From positions 1 to 55,402 of the forward strand of contig SVKC01000005.1 of NCBI GenBank assembly GCA_015068655.1: a DNA stretch of 55,402 nucleotides. The letters are read 5' to 3'. This stretch comes from Oscillospiraceae bacterium (lineage in GTDB: Bacteria; Bacillota; Clostridia; Monoglobales; Monoglobaceae). Of this stretch, positions 1 to 7,893 are shown in pieces. The translations under genes and the position numbers were made by a program. The notes below the pieces were generated by a model. It did not search any database and was not told where the DNA came from. It saw nothing but the letters and a program-made list of their open reading frames with translations. Numbering within the stretch: position 1 is the stretch's first letter; every line of letters begins with the position of its first letter.

Positions 1-31
1 GAATTTTCAGTACGCTTTTTTCATGGTGGAG
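1..31 (-). terminator. Truncated tRNA-Tyr terminator, same sequence as the right-hand att flank
   Basis: Read on the minus strand, the tRNA-Tyr 3' end CTCCACCA runs into TGAAAAAAGCGTACTGAA, the first arm of a terminator. All 31 nt are identical to positions 55270-55300, where the mobile element ends and the original ssrA flank begins. There the whole palindrome is visible. Either the two RNA genes carry duplicated terminators or the two loci have recombined. Confidence 0.7.
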
Positions 32-108
32 GGAGATGGATTCGAACCATCGAAGCTACAAGCAACAGATTTACAGTCTGCCCCCTTTGGCCACTCGGGA
101 ACCCCTCC
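24..108 (-). tRNA. tRNA-Tyr (anticodon GTA)
   Basis: On the minus strand the sequence folds as a class II tRNA of 85 nt with a long variable arm. It has the acceptor stem GGAGGGG, the anticodon loop ACTGTAAAT (GTA, Tyr), the T-arm GGTTCGAATCC and an encoded CCA end. It lies eight bases downstream of tRNA-Thr on the same strand, so the two are probably cotranscribed. Its 3' flank reads into one arm of a palindromic terminator that is cut off by the window edge. Confidence 0.97.
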
Positions 109-115
109 GAATAAA

Positions 116-191
116 TGGAGCTGGTGATGGGACTCGAACCCGCAACCTGCTGATTACAAATCAGCTGCTCTGCCAATTGAGCTACACCAGC
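116..191 (-). tRNA. tRNA-Thr (anticodon TGT)
   Basis: This is a 76-nt class I tRNA on the minus strand. It has the acceptor GCTGGTG paired with CACCAGC, the D-arm AGCTCAATTGGCAGAGC, the anticodon loop ATTTGTAAT (TGT, Thr), the T-arm GGGTTCGAGTCCC and an encoded CCA. It is the first gene of a two-tRNA transcript with tRNA-Tyr. Confidence 0.97.
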
Positions 192-231
192 TTACCAAAT
201 TTGCGTAGTCATTCTCACGACCAGCTAGATT

Positions 232-260
232 AGGATACCACAAATTTCTCTGCTTGTCAA
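232..260 (-). promoter_or_regulatory. Promoter of the tRNA-Thr/tRNA-Tyr pair
   Basis: On the minus strand there is TTGACA (255-260), a 17-bp spacer, and TATCCT (232-237), about 40 bp before the tRNA-Thr 5' end. The -35 is perfect and the spacing is ideal for the vegetative sigma factor, as expected for a stable-RNA promoter. Confidence 0.75.
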
Positions 261-298
261 CACTTTTTTTAAAAAATTTTTAAAAAAATTTTTTTGTT

Positions 299-757
299 CT
301 AAATATCTCTTATTTCAAGACTGAATTTTTCACCGTCTGTTTCCAGAATTCCGTAATGTCTCCATGCACTTCCGGGATTAAAAAGCGTTACCTCTCCGAT
401 TTTTTCACAATGTGCGGCATGAGTATGCCCAAATATGCAAATTTGTGCCTTCGTGTCCAATCCCTTTTTGTACAGCTTCGCAAGGGACCCCTTCACTCCG
501 TACAGATGTCCGTGAGTCAGAAAAATTCTTACGCCGCCGAACTCAAAAACACGTTCATCTGCCGCCGTATGATCCCAATAATCATTATTACCCCTCACAT
601 AGGCTATGGGAATTTTCGGATACATTATCTTCAAGTCTTCAACATCACCGAGAACATCTCCTGCATGAATAATCAAATCTATATCCTTTTCAATTTCCAT
701 CGCCTTCATCATAGGACTGAAGGAACGATGAGAATCACTGAAAATTATTGCTTTCAA
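299..757 (-). CDS. YfcE/MJ0936-family metallophosphodiesterase
   Basis: This 152-aa protein is a calcineurin-like metallophosphoesterase of the small YfcE/MJ0936 type, which hydrolyses phosphodiesters with two bound metal ions. All metal-binding motifs are present in order: DSH (D8, H10), GD (D34), GNND (56-59), THGH (81-84) and GHTH (110-113). The length is normal for the family. It is transcribed away from the small-protein cluster starting at 878, sharing a 120-bp divergent region. The physiological substrate in this family is not established and cannot be read from the sequence. In many Firmicutes the gene follows the XTP/dITP pyrophosphatase gene, but no such neighbour is visible here. 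Confidence 0.9.
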   Translation of the reverse strand: MKAIIFSDSHRSFSPMMKAMEIEKDIDLIIHAGDVLGDVEDLKIMYPKIPIAYVRGNNDYWDHTAADERVFEFGGVRIFLTHGHLYGVKGSLAKLYKKGLDTKAQICIFGHTHAAHCEKIGEVTLFNPGSAWRHYGILETDGEKFSLEIRDI

Positions 758-877
758 AAAAACACAACCCTTCTATAAGTAAAAATTTTCCAAAACTGTC
801 ACTATTTTATTTTTGCAACATATAATAATGTTAGGTATAAACCGACCAAACCAACCCCGAAAGGAGATTTTTAATTT

Positions 878-1147
878 ATGAATTTTCAGGAGGCTATTTC
901 AAAAATGTCCCCCCAGATGCTTGCACAAGGCTTGAAACAGCTAAGCGGAAGCCTTAGTCCGGAGCAACTGCGCCAGGCGGAAGCTGCAATCAAAGCTATG
1001 AGCAAGGGAGAACTGAATCAACAGCTGAAAAGCCTTGATGCAAACGCTCTGCTCAAGGAGCTCCAAAGCAATCCCACTCTTGCAAAACAACTATCTCAGA
1101 ATCCCGAGCTTATGTCAAAGCTGACATCAATTGTGAAAAACAAGTAA
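878..1147 (+). CDS. Small Gln/Leu/Lys-rich helical protein, unknown
   Basis: This is an 89-aa protein I do not recognise. It is preceded by a strong ribosome binding site (GAAAGGAG, about 11 nt before the ATG) and an AT-rich promoter-like stretch. It is predicted to be almost entirely helical, with repeated patterns such as SPQMLAQGLKQL and SPEQLRQAEAAI, no cysteines and no membrane segment. It heads a run of co-oriented genes (1192, 1580, 2181) with short gaps, ending in a SPOCS/LysM protein, so a role linked to sporulation or the cell envelope is possible but only inferred from position. Confidence 0.75.
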   Translation: MNFQEAISKMSPQMLAQGLKQLSGSLSPEQLRQAEAAIKAMSKGELNQQLKSLDANALLKELQSNPTLAKQLSQNPELMSKLTSIVKNK

Positions 1148-1191
1148 AGAATTATCTTTAATCAAATTCCGCAGAAAGGAGGATTGGCAAA

Positions 1192-1587
1192 ATGGAAGAC
1201 ACTCCCGATTTGTCCAAGGCACTTGAACAGCTTCAAGAAATGCTTTCAGGGAATGACGGACAAAATATGCTCCAGAGCATAATACAGCAGTTTTCCTCAT
1301 CCGACAACGCCGACTCCTCCCCGACCGCAGAGCAGGAAAGTCCCGCTTCTCCTTTTCAGGGACTTGCCGGAGGATTTTCAGGGGCGGATATGAACACCGT
1401 TTCACAGATTATGAACGTTATGCAGGCAATGAACAACAGTCAAAACAATTCAAAGCTGACGTTCCTCCAATCCCTGAAACCCTTTTTGAAGGAAAGCCGT
1501 CAGCAAAAGCTTGACAAGGCGGCAACACTGGTAAAAATGGCATCAGTATTCAAAATGCTGAAACAAAACGACGGGGGAGGTGTCTGA
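1192..1587 (+). CDS. Conserved-looking hypothetical protein, 131 aa
   Basis: Unrecognised soluble protein starting after the ribosome binding site AGAAAGGAGGA. The N-terminal 40 residues are helical (LSKALEQLQEMLSG), a Ser/Asp/Pro-rich linker follows (about 42-70), and a basic helical C-terminus (KLTFLQSLKPFLKESRQQ...) makes up the rest. The stop codon overlaps the start of the next gene by 8 nt, which indicates translational coupling. It shares its helical, Gln-rich style with the 89-aa protein upstream. Confidence 0.75.
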   Translation: MEDTPDLSKALEQLQEMLSGNDGQNMLQSIIQQFSSSDNADSSPTAEQESPASPFQGLAGGFSGADMNTVSQIMNVMQAMNNSQNNSKLTFLQSLKPFLKESRQQKLDKAATLVKMASVFKMLKQNDGGGV

Positions 1588-2095
1588 AATATACAAGCGT
1601 TATAACCCAACCCCAAATCAACAAGCTTTTACACAAGGAGCACCAAATCCGCAAAATTCCCGACCCTTTCCGCACCAAAACAACCACCCGAATTTGAGCA
1701 AGCACCATCCGGAAACATCGCATAATACTGCAAAAAAACCGGTTGGTCAAATACCCGAACGTCACGGACAGATTCGGCAAAATCTATCAAATTCGGAAAC
1801 CAAACACCAATCCGCCGAAAAAAATGTATGTAATCCACCACATACGCCCACCAACCACTCTCATTCAGATAATTCTCCAAACCTGACAAAAATCCTTCAT
1901 GGATTTTTGCCTCACGGGCTTTACAACCCTGAAACAAAGAAAATACTGGGCTTCCTCACAGCCGAGGATTTGCTCTTAATTGCCCTTATTTTCCTTTTCC
2001 TGGAGGATAACGAGGGGGACAATCCTCTTCTTGTGCTTGCCCTTTTGTATCTTCTCGTATCGGAATATTTTGACCTTGGCGACCTTCCACTTTGA
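1580..2095 (+). CDS. Hypothetical protein with disordered N-terminus and hydrophobic acidic C-terminus
   Basis: The start is a GTG at 1580 inside the end of the previous gene; there is no internal methionine, and GGGGGAGG lies almost directly against the GTG, so the exact start is uncertain. The first 100 residues are Pro/Asn/His/Gln-rich and look disordered. The last 70 contain a very hydrophobic block (TAEDLLLIALIFLFLED then NPLLVLALLYLLVSEYFDL) that resembles short clostridial proteins found beside sporulation genes. Two interfacial or membrane helices are plausible. Function unknown; context suggests coupling with the SPOCS-LysM gene that follows. Confidence 0.65.
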   Translation: MSEIYKRYNPTPNQQAFTQGAPNPQNSRPFPHQNNHPNLSKHHPETSHNTAKKPVGQIPERHGQIRQNLSNSETKHQSAEKNVCNPPHTPTNHSHSDNSPNLTKILHGFLPHGLYNPETKKILGFLTAEDLLLIALIFLFLEDNEGDNPLLVLALLYLLVSEYFDLGDLPL

Positions 2096-2180
2096 AAGGA
2101 CTTGGAATATTGGGGGGAAAACGTTCATAAGATTATAATAATATAAAAATTACTTTTCAAAAAGCGAGGTAGAAAACAAA

Positions 2181-3734
2181 ATGTCAATAAAGCTGAAAAA
2201 GGAGCACGTAAGACTTTCCGAAGTAATATGCTCCCGTTACTGCCGGACAGATGCAGAATACGACATAATCGTTCCCGATGTAAAGCCGGATGTTCTGAAG
2301 GTACTGAATGTATCAGGCACAGCCGCAATAACCCACAAATCCGTCCAGACCGACAAGGTTCACATTCAGGGAATAATCCGTCTGGACATCCTTTATATTC
2401 CCGACGGCAACGTTCTCGGAAGCGTAAAGGCAATAAGCTGTACTCAGGATTTCAGTCAGGTTGTGGACACTCCGGGGTCAAAGCCGGGAATGAACCTTGT
2501 GGCAGAAGCCGAATGTGAAATACCTGAATGTTCACTTGTGAACAGCCGCAAGCTAAGTGTATGCACAAAAACCGGATTAAACATAAAGGTCACGGACAGC
2601 ATAGATACAGAGCTTGCCACAGCCGTTGAAAGTGACGAACCCGTTCAGGTAAACACCGAGCATATGCATCTTTGTCACTCAGGCTGTGATGCCGACCGTG
2701 ACATAACAATCCACGAACACCTTGAAGTTCCATCAGGAAAGCCTGCTATGGGCGAAATACTCAGGTTTTCCGTCAAGCCCGTCCCAAAGGAGCTGCGGCT
2801 TCTTGACAACAAGGCAATCGTCAAAGGCGAGCTGAAAACCGTAACTCTATTTTGCAGCGATGACGAGGAAAGCACTCTGCAATGTATGGAGCACAGCATA
2901 CCCTTCACGGAAATTCTTGAAATTGACGGTTTATCCGAAAATATGACAGGTGAAGCAGACTACGGCATAAAAAATATTATTACCGAAATCATCTGTGACA
3001 GCGACGGAGATAAGCGGATTTTGAGTGCTGAAATAACACTTTCCGTCTGCATACGTGCATCAGGAACTATGGAATGTGATGTTATCTGCGACGCCTATGG
3101 GCTGAAAAAAGAGCTTGTAATCGAAAAATCCGATTGCAGCACCGAGTTGCTTCTTGGTACAGCTCAAACACAGCTCACAGGAAAGGAGAACATTGCCGTC
3201 CCCGATTATCTGCCTGAAATCTATCAGATTTGCGATTGTACGGGGGTTCCGACAGTAGAAAGCATTTCGGCAGAAAAAAATGCCGTAACTGTTTCAGGCT
3301 ACATAACCTGCAATATCCTTTATATGAGCCAGGAGCGTGAAGCTCCCCTTTCAGGCTTCAGCCATATACTGCCCTTCACTCACACCTTTGAAATTCATGG
3401 GCTTTGTGAAAGCTCAATCTGTGACGTAAAGGCAGAAACCGAACACCTGAGCTACACCATTTCAGGGGCAAAGGATATAGAGCTTCGCTATATTGTAATT
3501 TTGAGCATAAAAGCATCAAATCCTTGTACCAGACAGCTCATTTCTGCAATAAGCACCGACGAAAACGCCGAAACTCCATGTTTCCCCTCAATGACAGTAT
3601 ACTTTGTAAAGAGCAATGATACTCTGTGGGATATAGCAAAACGCTACCGCACCTCTCCTGAGGCAATCCTTGCGGTCAACGGCAATGAAAAGGACTTTTT
3701 GAAGCCCGGCGGCAAAATCTATATATTCAGATAA
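2181..3734 (+). CDS. SPOCS (DUF3794) protein with C-terminal LysM domain
   Basis: This 517-aa protein has repeated SPOCS/DUF3794-type beta domains over about residues 1-460 and a C-terminal LysM module at about 472-516 (FVKSNDTLWDIAKRY...PGGKIYIF). Proteins with this architecture occur in spore-forming Clostridia and are associated with the spore coat or morphogenesis; LysM binds peptidoglycan or related glycans. No signal peptide is visible, which fits assembly from the mother-cell cytoplasm. The protein contains many cysteines, unlike its neighbours, so disulfide cross-linking is possible. It ends in a strong palindromic terminator shared with the convergent gene. Confidence 0.85.
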   Translation: MSIKLKKEHVRLSEVICSRYCRTDAEYDIIVPDVKPDVLKVLNVSGTAAITHKSVQTDKVHIQGIIRLDILYIPDGNVLGSVKAISCTQDFSQVVDTPGSKPGMNLVAEAECEIPECSLVNSRKLSVCTKTGLNIKVTDSIDTELATAVESDEPVQVNTEHMHLCHSGCDADRDITIHEHLEVPSGKPAMGEILRFSVKPVPKELRLLDNKAIVKGELKTVTLFCSDDEESTLQCMEHSIPFTEILEIDGLSENMTGEADYGIKNIITEIICDSDGDKRILSAEITLSVCIRASGTMECDVICDAYGLKKELVIEKSDCSTELLLGTAQTQLTGKENIAVPDYLPEIYQICDCTGVPTVESISAEKNAVTVSGYITCNILYMSQEREAPLSGFSHILPFTHTFEIHGLCESSICDVKAETEHLSYTISGAKDIELRYIVILSIKASNPCTRQLISAISTDENAETPCFPSMTVYFVKSNDTLWDIAKRYRTSPEAILAVNGNEKDFLKPGGKIYIFR

Positions 3735-3778
3735 GGAAACGTGGGCTGTTGCGTTTTTTCACAACAGCCCACGTTTTT
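3735..3778. terminator. Bidirectional terminator
   Basis: A near-perfect hairpin, AAACGTGGGCTGTTG / CAACAGCCCACGTTT, with flanking A and T runs separates the convergent SPOCS-LysM gene (+) and the WalJ-like gene (-). It can terminate in both directions. Confidence 0.9.
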
Positions 3779-4569
3779 CATTTGCTCATCACTATACCGT
3801 CACGCTTTGCAACATAAAGCTCCACGTCTTCACCGACCCTTATTCCATGGCTCAAAAGACAAAGCTTTGTTGTCTCAAATGCAAGTTCGGGATAATTGTT
3901 TTCCTGACTCAAGTGTCCGAGAATTATCTCTTTTGTACCGTTGCTTACCAAATCCTTTACCACAAGAGCCGCATCATCATTGCAAAGATGTCCGCAATCC
4001 CCTTTGATTCTGCACTTCAAGTCATAAGGGTATGTGCCTGCTTCAAGCATAAACAAATCATAATTTGATTCCAGAAGAACAACACGGCTTCCTTTTATTC
4101 TCTCAAAAATTTCATTGGTCATAACGCCAATATCCGTTGCCACAGCAACCTTTTCACCGTCTTTTTCAAAGGTAAATCCTACCGGCTGTGCCGCATCGTG
4201 GGGAATGGAAAATGGCGAAACCCTTATTCCACCAATATCAAAAGAAAGACTTTCATCAAATATCCGTTTGTTTTCGGAAGCAATAGCCCCCACAGCCTTT
4301 TGCATTGCTGTCCATGTTCCATATGTGGCAAAAACAGGTATCCCGTATTTTCTTGAAACAACCCCTATGCCTTTTGTGTGGTCCGTATGCTCATGGGTAA
4401 CAACAATTCCTTTTATGAGAGCCGGTTCAATCCCTGCCTCACATAGAGCTTCATCCAATATTTTTCCGCTCACACCGCAATCCGCAAGAATGGCGGCTTC
4501 GCCGTCATATATTAATGTGGCATTTCCTTTGCTACTGCTCCTTACTGAGCAGATTTTTAGTACAGACAC
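3778..4569 (-). CDS. WalJ/YycJ-like metallo-beta-lactamase-fold hydrolase
   Basis: This is an MBL-fold hydrolase similar to WalJ (YycJ), a putative exonuclease of the WalRK locus in Bacillus. The GTG at 4569 is chosen as start: it has GAGGAAAGG eight bases upstream and gives the family-typical N-terminus LKICSVRSSSKGN, whereas an upstream ATG at 4635 lies inside an interspersed repeat. The product is 263 aa. The zinc motif HEHTDH and later conserved elements (AVATDIG, LLESNYD, LGHLSQENN) are intact. The gene sits between the SPOCS-LysM gene and murA, not beside walK; a WalK-like kinase is 42 kb away in this window. Confidence 0.88.
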   Translation of the reverse strand: MSVLKICSVRSSSKGNATLIYDGEAAILADCGVSGKILDEALCEAGIEPALIKGIVVTHEHTDHTKGIGVVSRKYGIPVFATYGTWTAMQKAVGAIASENKRIFDESLSFDIGGIRVSPFSIPHDAAQPVGFTFEKDGEKVAVATDIGVMTNEIFERIKGSRVVLLESNYDLFMLEAGTYPYDLKCRIKGDCGHLCNDDAALVVKDLVSNGTKEIILGHLSQENNYPELAFETTKLCLLSHGIRVGEDVELYVAKRDGIVMSK

Positions 4570-4598
4570 AAGCTTCTTCCTTTCCTCAATACGAAAAA

Positions 4599-4738
4599 GG
4601 GACTGTAGCAAAATGAAAAAGGAGCGGTTCGGCATAGAAACCGAACCCTACAAATTGTATCACAAAAACAGCGTGCACAATAATATGTAGGGGACGGGTC
4701 CCATCCCGTCCCGAAAATTTCATTTTGCTATAGCCCCC
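4599..4738. repeat. Interspersed double-hairpin repeat, copy 1
   Basis: A 140-bp element with terminal inverted repeats (GACTGTAGCAAAATGAA / TTCATTTTGCTATAG). Inside are two smaller hairpins, GGTTCGGC...GAACC and GGGACGGG...CCCGTCCC. It fills the gap between murA and the WalJ-like gene. Further full copies are at 10631 and 15401, with shorter ones at 7791 and 30619. Confidence 0.85.
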
Positions 4739-4747
4739 AAAATTCAG

Positions 4748-6037
4748 TTATGCGATTGTGGCACTTTTTCCCTTTTCGCCGTCAACACGTCTGGTTATCT
4801 GTGCACCCAGACCTCTGAGCTTTTTCTCAAACTCTTCATAGCCGCGGTCAATGTATTTTATGTTGAAAACCTCTGTAACACCGTCAGCCATAAGTCCCGC
4901 AACCACAAGAGCCGCTCCGGCTCTCAAATCTGTTGACGAAACAGGCGAACCAATAAGCTTTCCGCCGCCTTCAATCACAGCAATTCTTCCGTCAACCGAA
5001 ACATTCGCACCCATTCTGCGAAGCTCCTCAACATACCTGAAACGGTTATCCCAGACATTTTCAGTAACAATGCTTGTCCCCTTCGCACCCGTAAGAAGTG
5101 TAAGGATAAGAGGCTGAAGGTCTGTGGGGAAACCGGGATGAGGCATAGTTCTCACGTTTGCCTTTTTCAAAAAGCCTGTACCCGCAACCCTGATGCTGTC
5201 ATCAAACTCCTCCACAACAACACCCATTTCAAGAAGCTTTGCCGAAATAGAATCCAGATGCTTTGGAATAACGTTCTTTATCAAAACATCTCCGTCAGTT
5301 GCAGCCGCCGCAATCATAAAGGTTCCCGCTTCAATCTGGTCGGGAATAACTGTATACGTTCCGCCATGGAGAGATTTCACACCCTTTATCTTTATGACAT
5401 CAGTGCCTGCGCCCTTGATGTTTGCACCCATACTGTTGAGGAAGTTTGCCACGTCAACAATGTGCGGTTCCTTTGCGGCATTTTCAATAATCGTTTGTCC
5501 CTTTGCCATAGCCGCCGCAAACATAATGTTTATGGTTGCACCAACGGACACCGTATCCATATAGATACTTGCACCGCACAGCTCCTCTGCACGCAAGTCC
5601 ACAATACCGCCTGCCTCAACGGAATAATCAGCCCCCAGTGCCTCAAAGCCCTTCAAATGAAGGTCAATAGGTCTCACGCCGAAATCACAGCCACCGGGCA
5701 TAGCCACCTTTGCCTTTTGAAATCTTCCGAGAAGAGCTCCCATAAGGTACGAGGATGCTCTGATTTTTCTGACCATTTCGTATGGCGCCTCACAACATTC
5801 AAGGCAGCTTGCGTCAATTTTCAGAACAGATTTATCCACAAACTCAGCACGACCGCCGAGCTGATTTATTATATCAACAAGAACATAGGTATCACTCACA
5901 AGCGGCACATTTTCAATAATGCAAACGCCGTCGACCATAAGAGCCGCTACAATCAGCGCAACTGCCGAATTTTTTGCACCGCTGATTTCGACCTCGCCTT
6001 CCAGTCTGGCGCCGCCGAGAATTACATACTTCTCCAT
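4748..6037 (-). CDS. murA: UDP-N-acetylglucosamine 1-carboxyvinyltransferase
   Basis: MurA transfers enolpyruvate from PEP to UDP-GlcNAc, the first committed step of peptidoglycan synthesis. The start is the ATG at 6037 (MEKYVILGG), preceded by AGGTGGGTG; an in-frame ATG 36 nt upstream has no convincing site. The product is 429 aa. Visible motifs are GAKNSAVAL (catalytic Lys/Asn, about residues 20-28), the active-site loop [17 protein letters not shown] with Cys117 (the fosfomycin-reactive cysteine), and PTDLQP late in the sequence. Clostridia often have two MurA paralogues; the sequence alone does not say which this is. Confidence 0.96.
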   Translation of the reverse strand: MEKYVILGGARLEGEVEISGAKNSAVALIVAALMVDGVCIIENVPLVSDTYVLVDIINQLGGRAEFVDKSVLKIDASCLECCEAPYEMVRKIRASSYLMGALLGRFQKAKVAMPGGCDFGVRPIDLHLKGFEALGADYSVEAGGIVDLRAEELCGASIYMDTVSVGATINIMFAAAMAKGQTIIENAAKEPHIVDVANFLNSMGANIKGAGTDVIKIKGVKSLHGGTYTVIPDQIEAGTFMIAAAATDGDVLIKNVIPKHLDSISAKLLEMGVVVEEFDDSIRVAGTGFLKKANVRTMPHPGFPTDLQPLILTLLTGAKGTSIVTENVWDNRFRYVEELRRMGANVSVDGRIAVIEGGGKLIGSPVSSTDLRAGAALVVAGLMADGVTEVFNIKYIDRGYEEFEKKLRGLGAQITRRVDGEKGKSATIA

Positions 6038-6170
6038 GTTACACCCACCTAAAATTGTTTTCTTTTGCTTCAAAAAACTACTTCACAATCATCCAATTTT
6101 GTATTGTACCACAAATACAGCTCAAAATCAATCCCCAAAGTGTATTTTCTTTAACAAAAATCTCCGTACA

Positions 6171-6788
6171 TTAGTAATACCCGATTTTGCCCCGGGCGAT
6201 ACTCACTCTGCCGTTGGTTTTGTCAACCATATCAGCTTCAAATGCCGACACCTCGGAAACAGGCACAAGAATGGAAATCTTTACGTTTTCAGCATAATCT
6301 GTACCGCTTATGTCATAGCCCTTCGCACAAGCCTCGCTCTGAATTTTTCCCAGAAAGGAATAATCACACTCAACCGTCAGCTCGGAGCAAAGAGTCATAG
6401 TTACAGGTTCTGCAGCCTCAATTCCCACCTTTGCAGATTTTGAATAAGCATGGACAAGACCGCCCGTACCGAGAAGAATTCCGCCAAAATATCTTGTTAC
6501 CACAACAACAAGATTGCTGAGACCTTCTTTTTTGATTATATCAAGAACGGGCAGACCCGCAGTTCCCGCAGGCTCGCCGTCATCGCTGTATCTTTGTATA
6601 TTGTTTTTTTCAAGGATATAAGCAAAAACATGATGTCTTGCATCCCAGTATTTTTTCTTTATTTCTTCAAGAAAGGCGACAGCCTCCTCTTCAGTTTCCA
6701 CCGGCTTCACGTCAGCAATGAACCGTGACCGTTTTTCAACAATCTCATCGGTTGCAGTACGCTTGACCGTTCTGTAAGCTTCTTTCAT
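6171..6788 (-). CDS. YigZ/IMPACT family protein
   Basis: This 205-aa protein belongs to the YigZ/IMPACT (UPF0029) family. The conserved N-terminal signature is clear: KRSRFIADVKPV, DARHHVFAY and SDDGEPAGTAGLPVLD, followed by VVVTRYFGGILLGTGGLVHAYS. The C-terminal 80 residues form the usual ferredoxin-like domain. The bacterial function is uncertain; the eukaryotic homologue modulates Gcn2 signalling. I favour the ATG at 6788, which begins at the conserved domain; upstream ATGs at 6821 and 6872 would only add a poorly conserved lysine-rich tail. It is transcribed divergently from the AraC-type regulator. Confidence 0.88.
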   Translation of the reverse strand: MKEAYRTVKRTATDEIVEKRSRFIADVKPVETEEEAVAFLEEIKKKYWDARHHVFAYILEKNNIQRYSDDGEPAGTAGLPVLDIIKKEGLSNLVVVVTRYFGGILLGTGGLVHAYSKSAKVGIEAAEPVTMTLCSELTVECDYSFLGKIQSEACAKGYDISGTDYAENVKISILVPVSEVSAFEADMVDKTNGRVSIARGKIGYY

Positions 6789-6865
6789 TGACTTGTTCTG
6801 CCTTTCTTCTATTTTTTTCATTTTAACACATATTTTCCCATAGTGCAACATTTTTTTGATTACTG

Positions 6866-6894
6866 TTGACAATCTTATTTTCCCGTGTTATTAT
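6866..6894 (+). promoter_or_regulatory. Promoter of the AraC-type regulator
   Basis: TTGACA (6866-6871), a 17-bp spacer and TATTAT (6889-6894) form a near-consensus vegetative promoter about 50 bp before the TTG start at 6945. Confidence 0.75.
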
Positions 6895-6944
6895 ATCCAA
6901 AATTGCTTTTTTTCACGTTGTTTTTCGGAAAGGAGGAGAATGTT

Positions 6945-7757
6945 TTGTATACCAGCGCACAAACCGACAATGTTTTTTCCATAACTGCAATGTATACAGC
7001 TTTTCACGAAAGCTTCAAAAGCGATTACACCTTTGCAGGTGAGTTTCACAGCTTTCACGAAATTGTTTTTGTTCTCAGCGGCAGACTGGGCGTAACCGCC
7101 GGAAGTGATATTTTCGTTTTGGAAGAAGGTCAGGCAATTGTTCATGAACCTATGGAATTTCACAACCTCTGGAGCGAAGGCGGAACAACGCCTTCTGTTG
7201 TTGTCTTTTCCTTTGGAGCAAGAAACTTTCCAAAATACTCATCAAAGCTTATACGGTTTTCCGATACACAAAAGCCCCTTGAAATCCTCAATCTTTTCAG
7301 AGATAGTTTTGAAATGCGAAATGATATGTTTTTCACGGGAATAAAGAATGAAGGAAATCCCGAATACCAGCTTGCGGTAAAAGCTCTTGAAAGCTTCATT
7401 CTCTCCCATATTCACCAGGAACTTCCCACAGATGCAGTTCTTCGCACACGCTCAGCACAAAACTTTGCCAAGGTTGTAACAGTTTTGGAAGAAAACCTTG
7501 ACAAAAACCTGTCTGTTTCGGATATTGCACGGCTTTGCAATCAGGGAGAAGTAAGCCTCAAAAAGAATTTTTCCAAATACTCAGGCATGGGTGTCATAAC
7601 CTATTTCAACAAGCTCAAGGTTACAGCTGCGATACAGATGCTGAGAGAAGGAAAAACTGTCAAGGAAATCTCAAATGCTCTGGGATTTTCAGACCAGAAC
7701 TATTTCAGCACCGTTTTCAAACGCATAATGGGAAGCTCGCCCTCGCAATATAAATGA
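6945..7757 (+). CDS. AraC-family transcriptional regulator with N-terminal cupin
   Basis: This is a 270-aa AraC/XylS-type regulator. Residues 10-110 form a cupin sensor domain (HSFHEIVFVLSGRLGV...LEEGQAIVHEPMEFHNL). The last 100 residues hold two helix-turn-helix motifs (NLSVSDIARLCNQGEVSLKKNF; KTVKEISNALGFSDQNYFSTVFKR) ending in the canonical GSSPSQYK. The start is TTG at 6945, because AAAGGAGG lies 8 nt upstream; an ATG at 6940 is out of frame. The ligand and target genes are unknown. Members with this cupin usually bind sugars, and no transport or catabolic operon lies next to it. Confidence 0.9.
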   Translation: MYTSAQTDNVFSITAMYTAFHESFKSDYTFAGEFHSFHEIVFVLSGRLGVTAGSDIFVLEEGQAIVHEPMEFHNLWSEGGTTPSVVVFSFGARNFPKYSSKLIRFSDTQKPLEILNLFRDSFEMRNDMFFTGIKNEGNPEYQLAVKALESFILSHIHQELPTDAVLRTRSAQNFAKVVTVLEENLDKNLSVSDIARLCNQGEVSLKKNFSKYSGMGVITYFNKLKVTAAIQMLREGKTVKEISNALGFSDQNYFSTVFKRIMGSSPSQYK

Positions 7758-7790
7758 TGTTTCAAAGATACCTCATTTCCTAATTACAGA

Positions 7791-7871
7791 AAAGGGACTG
7801 TCACAAAATGAAAAAGATGCGGTTCGTCGTGAAACCCGTCCTGAAAATTTCATTTTGTTACAATCCCTTTT
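7791..7871. repeat. Interspersed hairpin repeat, short copy 2
   Basis: About 80 bp with the same ends as copy 1 (GGGACTGTCACAAAATGAA / TTCATTTTGTTACAATCCC) but with most of the interior missing. It lies between two convergent genes, where it forms a hairpin able to act as a bidirectional terminator. Confidence 0.75.
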
Positions 7872-7893
7872 AGTTTGTAGAAAGCTGATTTAC

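Noticed and set aside
36-233. 65-aa open reading frame over the two tRNA genes
   Set aside because: It covers tRNA-Tyr and tRNA-Thr; such frames are common artefacts over tRNA genes.
3778-4635. ATG start at 4635 for the WalJ-like gene
   Set aside because: It lies within the interspersed repeat and adds 22 residues not typical of the family; the GTG at 4569 has a proper ribosome binding site.
5138-6052. 304-aa open reading frame antisense to murA
   Set aside because: It is a shadow of the murA codons; the real gene on the other strand has all catalytic motifs.
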